A stretch of 64,000 nt of DNA from Diogma glabrata (Eukaryota; Arthropoda; Insecta; Diptera; Cylindrotomidae). Within the stretch, counting starts at the first letter, position 1; every line of letters begins with the position of its first letter. The notes beneath the pieces are model-generated. The model saw only the letters and a program-made list of their open reading frames with translations, searched no databases and was not told the DNA's origin. The position numbers and the translations under genes were made by a program. Where the stretch lies: the NCBI GenBank assembly GCA_963693315.1, contig OY856188.1, positions 198,070,127 through 198,134,126 on the forward strand. Direction: 5' to 3'. Below, piece after piece: positions 23,840 to 35,596 of the stretch.

Positions 23840-24935
23840 TTTTTATAGTTTTGGGCAGCGATGGATATTAAACATAAAATTATTTGCAAAAATACAAGTA
23901 TAAGTACAAGTACAACTTTTTCAAAATTCTAAAAATATTCCAAAAATTATTATAAAATTTAAAATTTAACCTTTTTCAAAATTCCAAAAATATTCTAAAA
24001 ATTGTTAAAAAATCAAAAATTGAAACTATTTTCAAAATTCCAAAAATTATACAAGAAAGATAACAAAATCAAAAATTCAAACTTTTCGTAGAATTCTTAA
24101 AATATTGCAAAAATTATAACAAATCAAAAATTCAAATTTATTTTTCAACTGAAGTCGTGGAATCTGGAATCACACAAAAAATTACTCAAGAAACATCTCC
24201 CTAATAATTACAATTTTTGTTAAAAAACGACATTTAATCTGCAACAACTTGATATTTGCCAGCTGTTTCTATAAGTTGGGAGGAGTTGAAACTGGAAAGA
24301 ATCATATTCCATGTCCAATTTCATGTTCAATAACATTTCATGTCATACAAAAAATTAATTTTGTTTTACAAAAAAATTAGTTAAAAAATAAACGAAAATC
24401 ATTTTTATAACACATACTTAACGATTTTTTTGACACACTTTATGTCAAATTTAATGTTCAGTTACATTTTATGTCAACCAAATAATTACTTTTATGTTTT
24501 GTATCTTTCTAGTCAAAAATGTTTCCCATAATATGTTTCTCAAAAAAATTGGGAAACAAACTATATGACAATCATTCTTTTGACACACTTAACGCCATTT
24601 TATTGACACACTTATAATACAATAATCAAGTTTTTGGTCTTACATACAGATGCCAGCCATCAAGATTTCTCGACATTCAACGTTACTACTCATTATCGCT
24701 TAAAATGATCGTTGTTTTAGAGAAACATATGCAAATTTTCGGGTTTTGACACACTTCATGATTTTTATGATACACTTCCGGTACACCGGTACACCGGTTT
24801 TTTTAAATCGATCCAGATCCAGTTTTCTTGATTTTGTTGGCTGTGACTGCCGGTCGGCACACAGACCGATATTTTTCTTTTTTAGAATCTTTATGACCTA
24901 AAACATCGAGAAATGCCAAAAAAATTTCCCCAGAG
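23840..24935 (+). repeat. Minisatellite-rich interspersed repeat, copy A
   Basis: It shares with the 44290-49600 copies the opening TTTTGGGCAGCGATG, then imperfect 50-60 bp units (AAATCAAAAATTCAAACTTTT...CCAAAAATATT), then TGACACACTT words and ACTTCCGGTAC. Its end passage is CCGGTCGGC...ACAGACCGATA and CATCGAGAAATGCCAAAAAA. It lacks the final TCAGACCGAA end, so it is truncated. Confidence 0.75.
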
Positions 24936-26172
24936 CGGTGATAATTCGAAACTATTTTTCCCAAAAATTTCAAATGCAACTAAATTGGTAAAATACCGCG
25001 AACGCAGGCCAAGAACAACTAACAACGCCACTTGCTTAGGGGATTTTTTAACAAATTTGAGTATTTATCACCGGTCGAGGGAAATTCGATTATAAATTTT
25101 TCTCCCAACTTAACTAAAAAATTATCATTTACCTAAAAATTTTAAAACATTTATCAATTTATAATTGCACCTAATATTATACTGTTTGTATTTTTTTGAT
25201 GTAGTAATTACATATAGTCTCACTTGAGCGAGGGAGTGTTAATCGTCTTTCCCTAAGAACTTCTATTCGTTTAGGAGATCGATAAAAGAACCTATGATAA
25301 GCTGATAAGTTGCACGTAAAAAGTTTTATACTAAGATTAAATTTAGTTGGTGAGCAATGAATATAGAAATCATTTGGACTTTTCAAATATCAAAAAATTA
25401 ATCGATTTTGTGGATCACAAATTGTATATTAATTTATATCAATTCAAAAATCGTGAACATAAAATCGTGTAAATAAAAGTTAAGAGATTTTTAAGTGAAA
25501 ATAAACGTTCTAAGTTGCAGTTAATAGAAACATTTTGGTGTATTATTTTTAAAACCTATGTTCATACTGGAAATTTGTACAATCAACCGTCGGATTTTTT
25601 GAAACCTTTGAAGGAATACTCAAGTTCAGGAGAGTTGGTGTTGTATTGTTGTGAAACGAATAAACAATAATGGTTTTAAATACTTAACAAAATCTGGTCT
25701 TTTTGCTAATCAGTGATCGAATTCAGAAGGAAATTTGAGAATTACGTGATAATATAGTTAAATATCATGGCTGCCTTGACTCTCTGGACTGATAACACGT
25801 CAAAGAATTTAGTACTAATTTTCGCTTACGGTATGCATACTGAGATGATGTCGATAGCTTCGTAAATTCGATTGAGTCGCTTATGTTATCATCTATTAAT
25901 TTGTCCAGCCTTTTCAAGAGATAAGACAGATATATCTTTCCACTTTTCAATTTATTATTACGGGATAACATATTTAAAAATTATAAAATAAAACAAACAA
26001 ATATGTTTTTTAACGACTGTCATAGAAAATAATGTTTTCTATCTATCATTTTAAAACAGAAAGTTGGCTTTTGCTGTTTAGCGAGCATTTTTTAATTTTT
26101 TCTGCTCTAATGCAGAAAGTAAAACAAAAGACATAATAGACAAAGATATAATATTAAATAATTTATAACATA
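24936..26172. other. Gene-free intron sequence
   Basis: No recognised gene. A 69-codon minus frame (25177-25386) and a 68-codon minus frame (25765-25971) show no known motif. Just left of the Crypton, near 26057 and 26100, are CAGAAAGT/TCTGCTC words also found in the hairpin on its other side. Confidence 0.4.
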
Positions 26173-27336
26173 TTATGAATTATTTTTATGAGTAATATTT
26201 ACATTAATGGTACAATTTTGACAGTTTTGAAATAAAATTCCTTCACCCATTGATCCTGAAGATGAAGCTGCAACTCTTGCGATAGCACTAGTTTGATTTT
26301 GATTAAATATATTAAGCTCAGGCGGTACTCTTTCTCCTAATATTTGATGGGATATTACAGTTTTATTTTCCATAGATTCTATGATGTAACCTTCGGCTAC
26401 AGAGGTGGATTTCCACCCCCCGTGGCGCTTAAGTGTGGTAATATCCGCTCCTGCATCTGCCAATAAAGTAGCCGACGATCTTCTGAAAGAGTGTCCAGTA
26501 TAGCTAGTGGGATCAGGAAGCTTTAAAAATGTAGCGATTTCTTTTGGCATTTTTGCAAATGTATTTACTCCCACTATCTGGTTAACACATCTTCCTTTTG
26601 CATATCTATAAAAAAATCTTCTTCCTGTGGCATTTAAAGGACGGAGAGCTACATATTTTTGATAAAAATGTAAATAGTCGAGAGATTCTTCTCCTCTTTT
26701 ACACACAATGAATGTCCGCGAAATGTTTGTTTTTGTATTGGGAATTTTTATTATAAGGATAGACTCCTACTCTTCAATATCTTCAATCAACATTTTGGAT
26801 AGTTCATCCCGACGGCATGCCCCAAACACTTTAAATATCAATGCAACCTAAGAATAATGAAATACCTTTTTTAGAAAATAATGATATTTATATATTATAT
26901 ATTTAGTTACCTTTAGCATTAAATAATTATCATCTGGTGCCTCCAACAAAAATTTATTAATATCTTCTCTCCTAAACACTTTTGATTTTTTGGCTTTATA
27001 ACCCGAGGACTTCTTTTTTAAAAAAGCCATTAATCTTTTATATTTGCTAATATCCAAATTTTCTTTGACGATGAATTTTGATTTTAGCATTGAATAATTT
27101 GACCACATTGTAGAAGACTTTTTTGTCAGCGATAGTTCACCAAAATATGCCAAAAACACATCTTCAGAATAAAAATGTCCAGTTTTATTGTCCTTACACC
27201 AATTAATAAATAATAGTTAAGCTTTTTCATATCGAACTTTAGATTTTTCCGGCAACAGATCTAAAGATAAATTGCTGGCTGCTTCTTTTATATGAGGTGG
27301 AGTGCTAATTACATCACTTTCACCACTATCGCTCAT
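26173..27336 (-). pseudogene. Crypton tyrosine recombinase, two nonsense codons, one short intron
   Basis: ATG at 27336 opens MSDSGESDVISTPPHIKEA. The frame continues through an N-terminal SAM-like DNA-binding region (FLAYFGELSLTKKSSTMWSN, MLKSKF, AKKSKVFRREDINKFL) to a donor, AAG|GTAACT. An inferred 63-bp intron (26848-26910) ends in TTCTTAG. Exon 2 carries the tyrosine recombinase catalytic set: Arg in ACRRDEL, GHSFRRSSATLLADAGAD (H-x-x-R), KRHGGW and the tyrosine in AEGYI. Stops interrupt it at codon 40 (27217-27219, TAA) and at 26767-26769 (TAG); the rest is intact. The family integrates by recombination without a DDE transposase or terminal inverted repeats. Similar proteins occur in insect Cryptons. 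It is probably a recently inactivated copy. Confidence 0.8.
26848..26910 (-). other. Putative 63-bp intron in the Crypton
   Basis: On the minus strand GTAACTAAATA... to ...TTATTCTTAG interrupts the frame between MLK and VALIFKVF. Its removal restores one reading frame up to the catalytic ACRRDEL. Confidence 0.6.
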
Positions 27337-27548
27337 TTTAAATTATTTTTATTTAGAAATAGATAATTTATTAATTTAAAATTTTAACTTGACGTTCGTT
27401 CGATACGTTTTTTAAACAAAAACTAAATAATATAAATGCCTCCTTAGCAACGCATAGCTAGCTACTTACTTAAAAAAATATTGTTTTTTAAAAATTAAAA
27501 TTATGATATGATTTAAGCTTTTTTAATAATAAACAAATATGTCGGCAG

Positions 27549-27700
27549 TCGTGAAAAAATAGTATGTATACTTTGAGCAGAAAGTAACATTGCTGCTCTG
27601 ACATGATTGCTGGTTTCGGCTACGCCTCAACCAGCAACTTTCATGCACGAGCAGCAATGTAGTACTTTCTGCTCTTAATATACAATGTACTATTGTCAAC
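27549..27700. repeat. 150-bp hairpin upstream of the Crypton
   Basis: The left arm contains GAGCAGAAAGTAACATTGCT and GCTGGTTT. The right arm is its complement (AACCAGC ... AGCAGCAATG ... ACTTTCTGCTC). The arms are about 70 bp with a GC-rich loop around GGCTACGCCTC. The CAGAAAGTA core also occurs left of the recombinase gene near 26100. It may be a recombination site or promoter-side structure of the element, or an independent MITE. Confidence 0.8.
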
Positions 27701-28410
27701 GTTTTACATATAAAAATGACAATAAGAACAAAGACATCTTATTTACACATAAAAATTCGTTTCAAATTAAAATATAAGAAATTGATTTATTTTAATAATC
27801 ATTAAAATAATCAATTAAACAAAAAACCTTTTAAATTTTTCATTATTATTTATTTCATTTTTTATAGTTTTTTCGTTTGTTTTCTTTTCGATAAGTTTAA
27901 TGAACTACTACAACTAAGTTTTGTGTTTCAAAATAAATAAAAAAATAGTTATTTTTCAAACGAACGGAATTAAGATTAAAAAAAAAGTTTAATACACAAA
28001 CAGAGAATTAAAGAGACAGCTGCTAATGTCATGCAATCGCATTACAGTAAAATTTACTATCTCTAACTGATGTTAAGAAAATACAATTTAAATAAAAGAA
28101 GCTGAAAATATTAATGTTAAGGATAAGATTACTGTCGGTGTTTAAAGTTTTTTTTGGGAAAGGTGTAATTGATCAACGAGACTGAAATTTCTTGTAGCAT
28201 GACATAAATGGATCACATTTTGGTCTATTTGTTTTCATTGATTTATATATTTTATAGTTAACACAAATGTTAGAAGATTTTTAGCTCACTCGGTACTATC
28301 AGATTTAATTATTTTTAATTAGACTATTTGAAATATAGAAGGTAAATTTGCTGAGTGATGAATAGAACCATGGATATCTTTAAAGTCTGGTGGACTAAAA
28401 TTTTGTTATT
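27701..28410. other. Gene-free intron sequence
   Basis: AT-rich sequence with no recognised gene or repeat. Confidence 0.4.
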
Positions 28411-30420
28411 TCAAAATAAAAACTCAACTTCAACTTCAACTCCTTTCTGTTTTAATATATTTAACAGTTTCCCCCACAAAGGACAGTTGAAGGCTTTTTC
28501 TAAATCTACAAAGTAAAGGTAAACCTCTCTGCCCCTTTCTGTATAGCGCTCCACTATGGACCTTACGACTCCCAGTGCTTCCCTAGTACCAATGCCCTTT
28601 CTGAAACCGAACTGCTCCTCGTCCACGCTCTCCTCCATCACTCTTGTCATACGCCTATTTATTACTCTCACCAAGATCTTAGCAGCATGCACACCTAGAC
28701 TGATGGTTCTGTGTTCTTCACACTTCTTCGTTCCTTTTTTCTTAGCCAGTGTATTCATTTCGGATTTCAAAAAGCCCTCGGGCCACTCCCCACTTTCATA
28801 TATCTCGTTGCACAGTGATGTTAAATCTCTCATGCCTTCCTCCTGCAGACACCTCATCACTTCCACTGCTATCTCATCAATTCCTGCTGCCTTGCCACAT
28901 ATCTTTCATTGCTGCTCTCACCTCATCCAGTATAATACTTGGGCCGATGTTATCTTTTGGTACTTCGTCTTCTCTCTCTTCGTTTAGAACCTTAAGTTTT
29001 TCCTCTGCCTTATACTTCATAGAGCTCCTCCATATATTCTTTCCATCTTTGCAGAATGAGTTTTTCTTCTTTCAGAATTACACCCTCCTGGCTCTCCACT
29101 TTACATGTTACTCTTTTCCTGTCTTTGGTCGTTGTTAGTTCTCTCACTTTGTTATATACCAGATCATGCCTTCCAGATTTAACCATTTCTTCAATTTCTT
29201 TACACTAATTTTTAAACCAGGCCTCCCTTGCTCTGTCAGTTTCCTTTCTCAATTCTGTGGTCCTTCTTCTATACTTTATTCGTCTTTCTTCAGTATTTAA
29301 CTTTTTAATCTTTCGTCTTTCCTGCATTTGATATATCATACCCTGCGTAATCCACGATTTCTTTGGTCGGACTCTTTTCTTGTATCCTATACACTATTTT
29401 CACACACTGTTTTTATACCGCTTAATCCTTCTGCATCTCGTCTCACTATCCTCTACTATGGTTGTTTTCAAAATTCTCATTCCACTTTCCAAACCTATTT
29501 TCTCGACATCCAGAGCTGCTTTCTTCATTCTTTTAAGTTTTATTTCCAAAACTGCTAGTAGGAGCACATGGTCACTGTGTATATCTGCACCAGGTAAGGT
29601 CTTTGCCTTCTTCACTCCATTCCTATATCGTTCGTAAATCATTATAAAGTCTATTTGTTTTCTAAATAGATCACCAGGTGACTTCCAAGTATGCAACCAT
29701 CGTTTATAATCCTTAAACCACGTGTTGGTAACTATTAACTTGTTTTCTTTGCAAAATTCAATCATCCTATCTCCTCTTTCATTTCTCAATCCCAGAACAA
29801 ATTTTCCAACTACTCCCTCGACCTCTTCTGGCCTCTACTTGCGTTCCAGTTCACTTCCTCTTTCAGAATCTCTTCAATCACTTTCCACCTCTTCGTCATC
29901 ATAGTCACTTGTAGGCATGTACACTTGAATGACTAGAATACTCTTTGGATCGCTACTTATCTTTAATGCTATAATTCTATCACAGTCATATATTACCTTA
30001 CTAATACAAGTCTTAAATCTGTTATTTACAATTAAAGCCACTCCGTTCTTTCCACGCTTTCCTCCACTGAAGTAGAACACAGTGTTTTCCATATGTTCCT
30101 CACCGAATCCTGCCCATCTCACCTCACTAACCCCAACTACATCCCTGTTTTTCTTAATCATTACCCTTCTCACGTTTTCTAGCTTTTGCTCCAATTAAGC
30201 ATACTTCTCACATTCCACGTTCCAAACCTAACTTTGCTATCATTCTTCTCTCCTGTTCGTTCACGTGAAGTCTTTGTACACTGTTCCCCCTGGAAATTCG
30301 ATTGGGACATTATTCCGGTATTATATTTAGTATTCAAAGAACTCATGTTACTTTTTCTTCTTCTCCTACACCTTTTCTTGGAACACCTTTTATTTCTTTA
30401 ATGGAGTGATTTTCCGTTAC
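28411..30420 (-). pseudogene. RTE-like LINE, frameshifted and cut off inside the reverse transcriptase
   Basis: Translation begins near 30320 (NDSKVRFGTWNVRSMLN). The endonuclease domain follows at 30194-29874 (VVGVSEVRWAGFG, RIIALKISSD, VIQVYMPTSD) and 29789-29400 (TWFKDYKRWLHTWKSPG, IDFIMI, DIHSDHVLLLAVL). The reverse transcriptase starts near 28866 with EHRTISLGVHAAKILVRVIN, EEQFGFRKGIGTREA and motif A, YLYFVDLEKAFN. It stops at 28411 before motif C, so it has no YADD. The frame breaks between blocks. The 3' truncation points to deletion or rearrangement after insertion, because incomplete insertion loses the 5' end. The clade label rests on similarity to the endonuclease-RT style often annotated as craniofacial development protein 2-like. 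Confidence 0.75.
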
Positions 30421-30470
30421 CTTCCCCTTCCTGATACTGTTGATTCATAAAGTAATTTTATTGTTTTTCA

Positions 30471-30582
30471 TGTTGACCCTTTTTCTAAGAAGAGAATGTA
30501 ACGTTGTTCTATTTTTGAAATATTCTACATACATATATCGAAAATTAAGGTTTTGTATTTCATTACATGTAGAATTGTAACA
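30471..30582. repeat. 112-bp repeat beginning TGTTGACCC, copy 1
   Basis: It is shared with 51256-51363: TGTTGACCCTTTTTCT, then TATTTTTGAAATATT, ATCGAAAATTAAGGTTTTGT and a final GTAACA. The TG...CA ends are LTR-like, but there is no matching target duplication. Confidence 0.8.
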
Positions 30583-32430
30583 ATATTATATTCTGTAGTC
30601 GTGGTATAAAATTTAGTTTATATAATAAGCTCAGGTTATACAACTATTTCTGTTTATCCTCTTTTCTATATATCGTAAAGAATAACTGTTAATTAATTTT
30701 ATTTTGACAGAAACTTGTTTTCATTCCATTTTCGACCTGCATACAACGATGGCTGGATATTTTATTTTAAATTAAATTTATTAGTTTATGAACCAATTTG
30801 GTGTTTATATTTTAATAAATGATATACTTCCATTCAGTCATTGAGACAAAATCTTTATTTTTCAGAGCAAATATGCAAATCTATCCATATCCATTCCATC
30901 GCCGTTACTGGGTGTCCGAAGAAAAATGTAAAGCTTATGCGTTCCCAAGTGCACTATTTTGTTTTTAAATAAAAAAAAGTTGTAGTAAAATTATATTATT
31001 TAATTAGGAGCTAAAGTGCTACTTTTTTTGTTGAATCTATAGTTTGACAATTATAGACTATTCATAGACCTAGGATGGAGGAAATAAAATTTAAATAAAA
31101 TAGTAAAAAATCATCTCGGCTATAGTTATATCTCGCTACTATTGTCAGTAATATCTCTAGATTATGATGAGCTAACAAATGTTAATATCTGGGACTGGAA
31201 TACGTAGAGTTGTCACACCCGTGACCTGTATAAAATAAAAAAGTAAATCAAATTTAGAAAAAAAAATTATGCGTTAGAAATGTACATACCATTCACCATT
31301 CCTGAATCAGATATACTTATATATAGCATTCACCGTTCTCAATTCACCTAGGTAATAAAATTTGCTAACCACCACGTAGAAAACAACGCAAAAAACAGTA
31401 ATTATGTTTTTTTTTTGGATTCCATGAGATGCAATTATAGGCTTTAAAATAAATGCAATTAGGCTTTACAATATAAAAGGATGAAGACCTTTTGAAATAT
31501 GTCCCTGTTAAGATGTGTCAACCTAAATTGTTGATTTCAGTTTGGATAAAATTTTAGGATGTTTCAAATTTTTTTCGTGACGAAAAAAAGAGAAGATTTT
31601 AATATCACTTTTTTCTCCGCCACAACGGATGAAGAATCTAAGATATCGCTATGGATAAGGCCAGCAGGTCTGTCTTTAAATGTCATTGTATTTTTTTTAC
31701 TTATAATGTATTTGCTAAACATCTTCCCACACACATTTTTTTCTAAAAATCAGTGAGCCAACATAAACCCTCCTATATACTGATTACTGATCTTATCAAC
31801 CTTATCTGGATTTATTTTTTCAAAAATTTTAAATAATATTTCAATTTTCTTATGATTTAATTTCTATTTCTAGACAAATAAATTATTTTCTATCGGTTTT
31901 GTTAAACAAAAAAAACCATAAATCATAATTATATCTTATACTTTTAACATAATTAACATAAATGACTATGATTTAAATCAATTTCCTATTCGGATCAAAG
32001 TTTTTGTTTACTAAACTATAGTTTAACTATTAATTCTAATAAATTGGTTTGAAATTTGTTGAAAGAAGGGGAAAAAATTCATCGAATAGAAATTGTTAAA
32101 GGAAATTAAATTTTTATTTTCCTTGATTAAGACCAAAGCTTTAGTAACTGTAACATTGTAAACAAATGTCATTATTTGATATCAATAACCGTGTTATTCC
32201 AATACCATCCCATCTTTATTATATATATTTAATTTATCACACGTTTATCAATACAATTGGAGCTCCATTCAAAAATTTATTTATTTAAATAACAAAAGTG
32301 AAGTATTTTCAACAATGTTTGAATGATTAACAAATAAAAAAAAATTCATTTCAATTTTTATTTTAACGAAAATGTTAGAAAATTTACAATAAAAATATAT
32401 GAAAATCGATTTAATTTTATTCATTTGCAA
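30583..32430. other. Gene-free intron sequence with one dispersed repeat
   Basis: Contains the second copy (about 31100-31260) of the GACTGGAATACG...GTTGTCACACCCGT repeat. Otherwise it is AT-rich. A 65-codon + frame at 31559 has a hydrophobic stretch but no recognisable identity. Confidence 0.4.
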
Positions 32431-32439
32431 ATAGCAATA

Positions 32440-32587
32440 CTACCCTTGTTTTGGGGTGTGTGAAATAGATAAGCTCCTCGTGCTGCACCCTGGATTACGC
32501 AAATAGTCTATTTCAACTTGGTAGCCAAACATTTCATTTCGAACTCTTGGCTGTGATACAAAAAAAAACAAATAAAAAAAAATAAAT
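32440..32587 (+). other. Probable 5' UTR of the LINE
   Basis: Slightly GC-richer sequence (GGGGTGTGTGAAATAG, GTGCTGCACCCTGGATTACG) precedes the ATG and contrasts with the AT-rich DNA before 32430. The exact 5' end is not visible. Confidence 0.4.
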
Positions 32588-35500
32588 ATGAACCAAAATC
32601 AAAATCACAATAACAACGGTACTTTTCAGCACCATAAGACAAAAAATATTGGACCTTCAGTCCGTATTTTGCAATTGAACATTGAAGGCATAAGCAAGTC
32701 AAAAACTGAACATTTACAAAGATTATTAAAAGATTACGACATCGACGTTATAATTCTGCAAGAAACGCATGCAGCAGATGAAGCGCAACTTACCTCTAGA
32801 GGAAACATTGTTGGTTACAAATTAATTAGTGCTATTTACCATCAATCATATGGATCTGCCACGTATGTTAAGTCAGAAATCCTGAACTGCACGCACGTAC
32901 TTACACAGACGGACAACGATATACATCTTATTGTTGTTGATATATCGGACACGAAAATTGTAAACGTATACAAGCCTCCAAATACAGGATGGCCAGCTGC
33001 TACCCTACCATTATTTTATCATCCAGCAATATATGCTGGTGACTTCAATAGCCATCACACTCAGTGGTCCTACTCAAATAATAATACCAATGGCGTGCAA
33101 CTGACCGACTGGGCGGATGATAACAACATGTTCCTGGTATATGATGCGAAAGACTTGAAAACCTTTAGATCTGCAAGATGGCGACGTGATTACAATCCCG
33201 ACCTCTGTTTTTCCACAAAAAACGAACAACGTAACCCTATTCCAATATCTAGGGCTGTCTTACAAGGTTTTCCACGCTCTCAACATCGTCCAGTAATCCT
33301 TGAGGTAGGAATCCAAATTCCACTCGTTAACTCTACTCCTCAACCTAGATGGAATTTTAACAAACCTGATTGGGATAAATATAGGATGAAGTTGGATGCA
33401 GTGATTCGCTGGATCCAACCCATTCCTAAAAATTACGATAGATTTGTTGGAGCCATCATCTCAACTGCAAAGAAATGCATCCCAAGAGGCTTTCGTGAAG
33501 AATATATTCCTGGCTGGAGTAAAGAGAGCGATATATTATATGAGGAGTACCTTAGTAGTGGTGAGGCAGACGTGGCTGATGACTTAATATACTCACTGGA
33601 CGCCGCGAGAAAACAAAAGTGGATTAAGGCTGTTGAAAACATTGATTTTTCCCATTCAAGCAGGGAAGCATGGAGTCTCCTTCGGAAACTGGGTGGCTCA
33701 AACTCAATTACTCGTGCTAACAATGAAATAAATCCAGAGGACATCGCAAATCACATAGTAAATATGTCTCGTGCTTCTATTAATCGCCTTCATAAGAGAA
33801 CAATTAAACGCAAATTAAGAGAAATGAAGCGCAATTGCTCGTCTCCATCGAAGTATGCGAACTCTTTTAGTAGCGAAGAACTAGAATCAGCTCTGTCCCA
33901 AACAAAAAACGGAAAAGCAGCTGGCTACGATGGCATTTTTCCAGAATTTCTTAAGAATGCTGGAAAAAATGTAAAACAGTGGCTAACTAAATTTTTCTCG
34001 AATGTCCTAGAAACCGGCAACCTACCAAAACATTTTAAGACTACGAAAGTGATAGCGATACTTAAGCCAGGTAAACCATCCAATGAACCAGGAAGCTATC
34101 GCCCGATTGCCCTTTTGAGCACCTGCTATAAATTGCTAGAACGGCTCATATACAATCGTATCGCACCGATATTGAATGACCAGATCCCAGTCGAACAAGC
34201 TGGTTTTCGTCCCAATCGCAGTTGCACTGACCAACTGCTCGCTCTAACATCCTATATCGAAGCTGGGTATCAAAAACAACTAAAAACAGGCGCAGTATTC
34301 ATCGATCTTACTGCAGCATATGGCACGGTCTGGCGAATTGGGATTATATATAAGCTGTTCAATGCAATACCTTGTAGCACCATCTCGCGTTTAATTAACA
34401 ACATGCTGAGTAATCGTGTATTCAAAGTTCATCTAAATAATTCCTGCAGTAGGTCTAAAATGCTTAACAATGGTTTACCACAGGGTTCCGTCCTGGCGCC
34501 ATTACTTTTTAATCTGTACATCCATGACATTCCTGACACAACATCAAACAAATTTGGTTACGCTGATGATTGGACCCTGGCCACCCAAAACAAAGACATG
34601 GGTGTTTTGGAGGATTTGCTCTCAACTGACCTAGCGATAATGAATGACTATTTTCGAACGTGGAGTTTATTTCCCAATCTAAGTAAAACCGAGAGCTCCT
34701 GTTTCCACTTAAACAACAAACTGGCAAAACACGAACTATCAGTGTTATTTAACGGCACTGTCATTAAATACAATCAACAGCCAAAGTACCTGGGCATTAC
34801 TCTCGATAGAACTCTTTCTTTTAAACTCCACCTAGAAAATACGTCACAAAAACTTAAAACGAGAAACAATATATTGCACAAACTGGCAGGCTCTACATGG
34901 GGTGCTACTCCAGCTACCCTCCGAACAACTGCTCTAAGTCTGGTTTACTCAGTGGCTGAGTATGGCGCACCAGTCTGGTTGAATAGCACACATACTCAAA
35001 AAGTTGATTGCCAGCTGCATGCTACGATGCGTACTATAAGTGGTACTATCAGATCCACCCCTTTACCTTGGCTCCCTGTGTTAAGCAATATCGCTCCACC
35101 TGCACTCAGACGCTCGCATGCTCTCATGCGTGAACATAAAAAGGTAACCAACAACACCACGTTACCCTTGCACGAATATTACGGTGACCACACTCGTTGT
35201 CGATTGAAGTCAAGAAAGCCTCCACATAAAACTGCCAGCAACCTGCTGGCAACTGATTTTAATATCTTGGATGCCTGGGACACCTCCTGGCAACATTACA
35301 ACACAACTGGCTTTTCTATTACTAACCCGACTTCTACCCAACCTGGTTTCGATTTGCCACGTCATACCTGGACTACATTAAACCGAATAAGAACGAATCA
35401 TGGACGTTGTGCTGATTCTTTCTACAAGTGGGGCATTTCAGAGTCCCCTGAGTGTGACTGCGGCGCTCCACAACAAACTATAAAACACATTGCAACTGTG

Positions 35501-35596
35501 TGTCCAGTTCGACGTTACAATGGCAACATCTCAGACATCCATTTGGCAACTCCCGATGTAGTAGCATGGATAGACTCGCTCGATGTAAACATCTAA
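32588..35596 (+). CDS. Full-length LINE polyprotein: endonuclease and reverse transcriptase
   Basis: A single uninterrupted 1002-codon frame starts at MNQNQNHNNNG. The apurinic-type endonuclease occupies residues about 25-240: RILQLNIEGIS, VIILQETHAADE, AIYAGDFNSHHTQWS and SQHRPVILEV. The reverse transcriptase occupies about 430-720: KNGKAAGYDGIFPEF, GSYRPIALLSTCYKLLERLI, EQAGFRPNRSC, motif A VFIDLTAAYGTVW, GLPQGSVLAPLLFNLYIHDI and motif C FGYADDWTL. A cysteine cluster lies near the C-terminus (CDCGAPQQTIKH...C). No RNase H or ORF1 is seen. In motif A the second, usually conserved Asp is Gly (AAYGTVW); the first Asp is kept. The protein nicks target DNA and reverse-transcribes its own RNA there. 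The clade is uncertain (Jockey-like annotation style). It is probably recent, as there is no stop codon. Confidence 0.92.
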   Translation: MNQNQNHNNNGTFQHHKTKNIGPSVRILQLNIEGISKSKTEHLQRLLKDYDIDVIILQETHAADEAQLTSRGNIVGYKLISAIYHQSYGSATYVKSEILNCTHVLTQTDNDIHLIVVDISDTKIVNVYKPPNTGWPAATLPLFYHPAIYAGDFNSHHTQWSYSNNNTNGVQLTDWADDNNMFLVYDAKDLKTFRSARWRRDYNPDLCFSTKNEQRNPIPISRAVLQGFPRSQHRPVILEVGIQIPLVNSTPQPRWNFNKPDWDKYRMKLDAVIRWIQPIPKNYDRFVGAIISTAKKCIPRGFREEYIPGWSKESDILYEEYLSSGEADVADDLIYSLDAARKQKWIKAVENIDFSHSSREAWSLLRKLGGSNSITRANNEINPEDIANHIVNMSRASINRLHKRTIKRKLREMKRNCSSPSKYANSFSSEELESALSQTKNGKAAGYDGIFPEFLKNAGKNVKQWLTKFFSNVLETGNLPKHFKTTKVIAILKPGKPSNEPGSYRPIALLSTCYKLLERLIYNRIAPILNDQIPVEQAGFRPNRSCTDQLLALTSYIEAGYQKQLKTGAVFIDLTAAYGTVWRIGIIYKLFNAIPCSTISRLINNMLSNRVFKVHLNNSCSRSKMLNNGLPQGSVLAPLLFNLYIHDIPDTTSNKFGYADDWTLATQNKDMGVLEDLLSTDLAIMNDYFRTWSLFPNLSKTESSCFHLNNKLAKHELSVLFNGTVIKYNQQPKYLGITLDRTLSFKLHLENTSQKLKTRNNILHKLAGSTWGATPATLRTTALSLVYSVAEYGAPVWLNSTHTQKVDCQLHATMRTISGTIRSTPLPWLPVLSNIAPPALRRSHALMREHKKVTNNTTLPLHEYYGDHTRCRLKSRKPPHKTASNLLATDFNILDAWDTSWQHYNTTGFSITNPTSTQPGFDLPRHTWTTLNRIRTNHGRCADSFYKWGISESPECDCGAPQQTIKHIATVCPVRRYNGNISDIHLATPDVVAWIDSLDVNI

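Noticed and set aside
28556..29138. Plus-strand ORFs of 143 and 129 codons
   Set aside because: Antisense to the minus-strand LINE, which carries the recognisable motifs.
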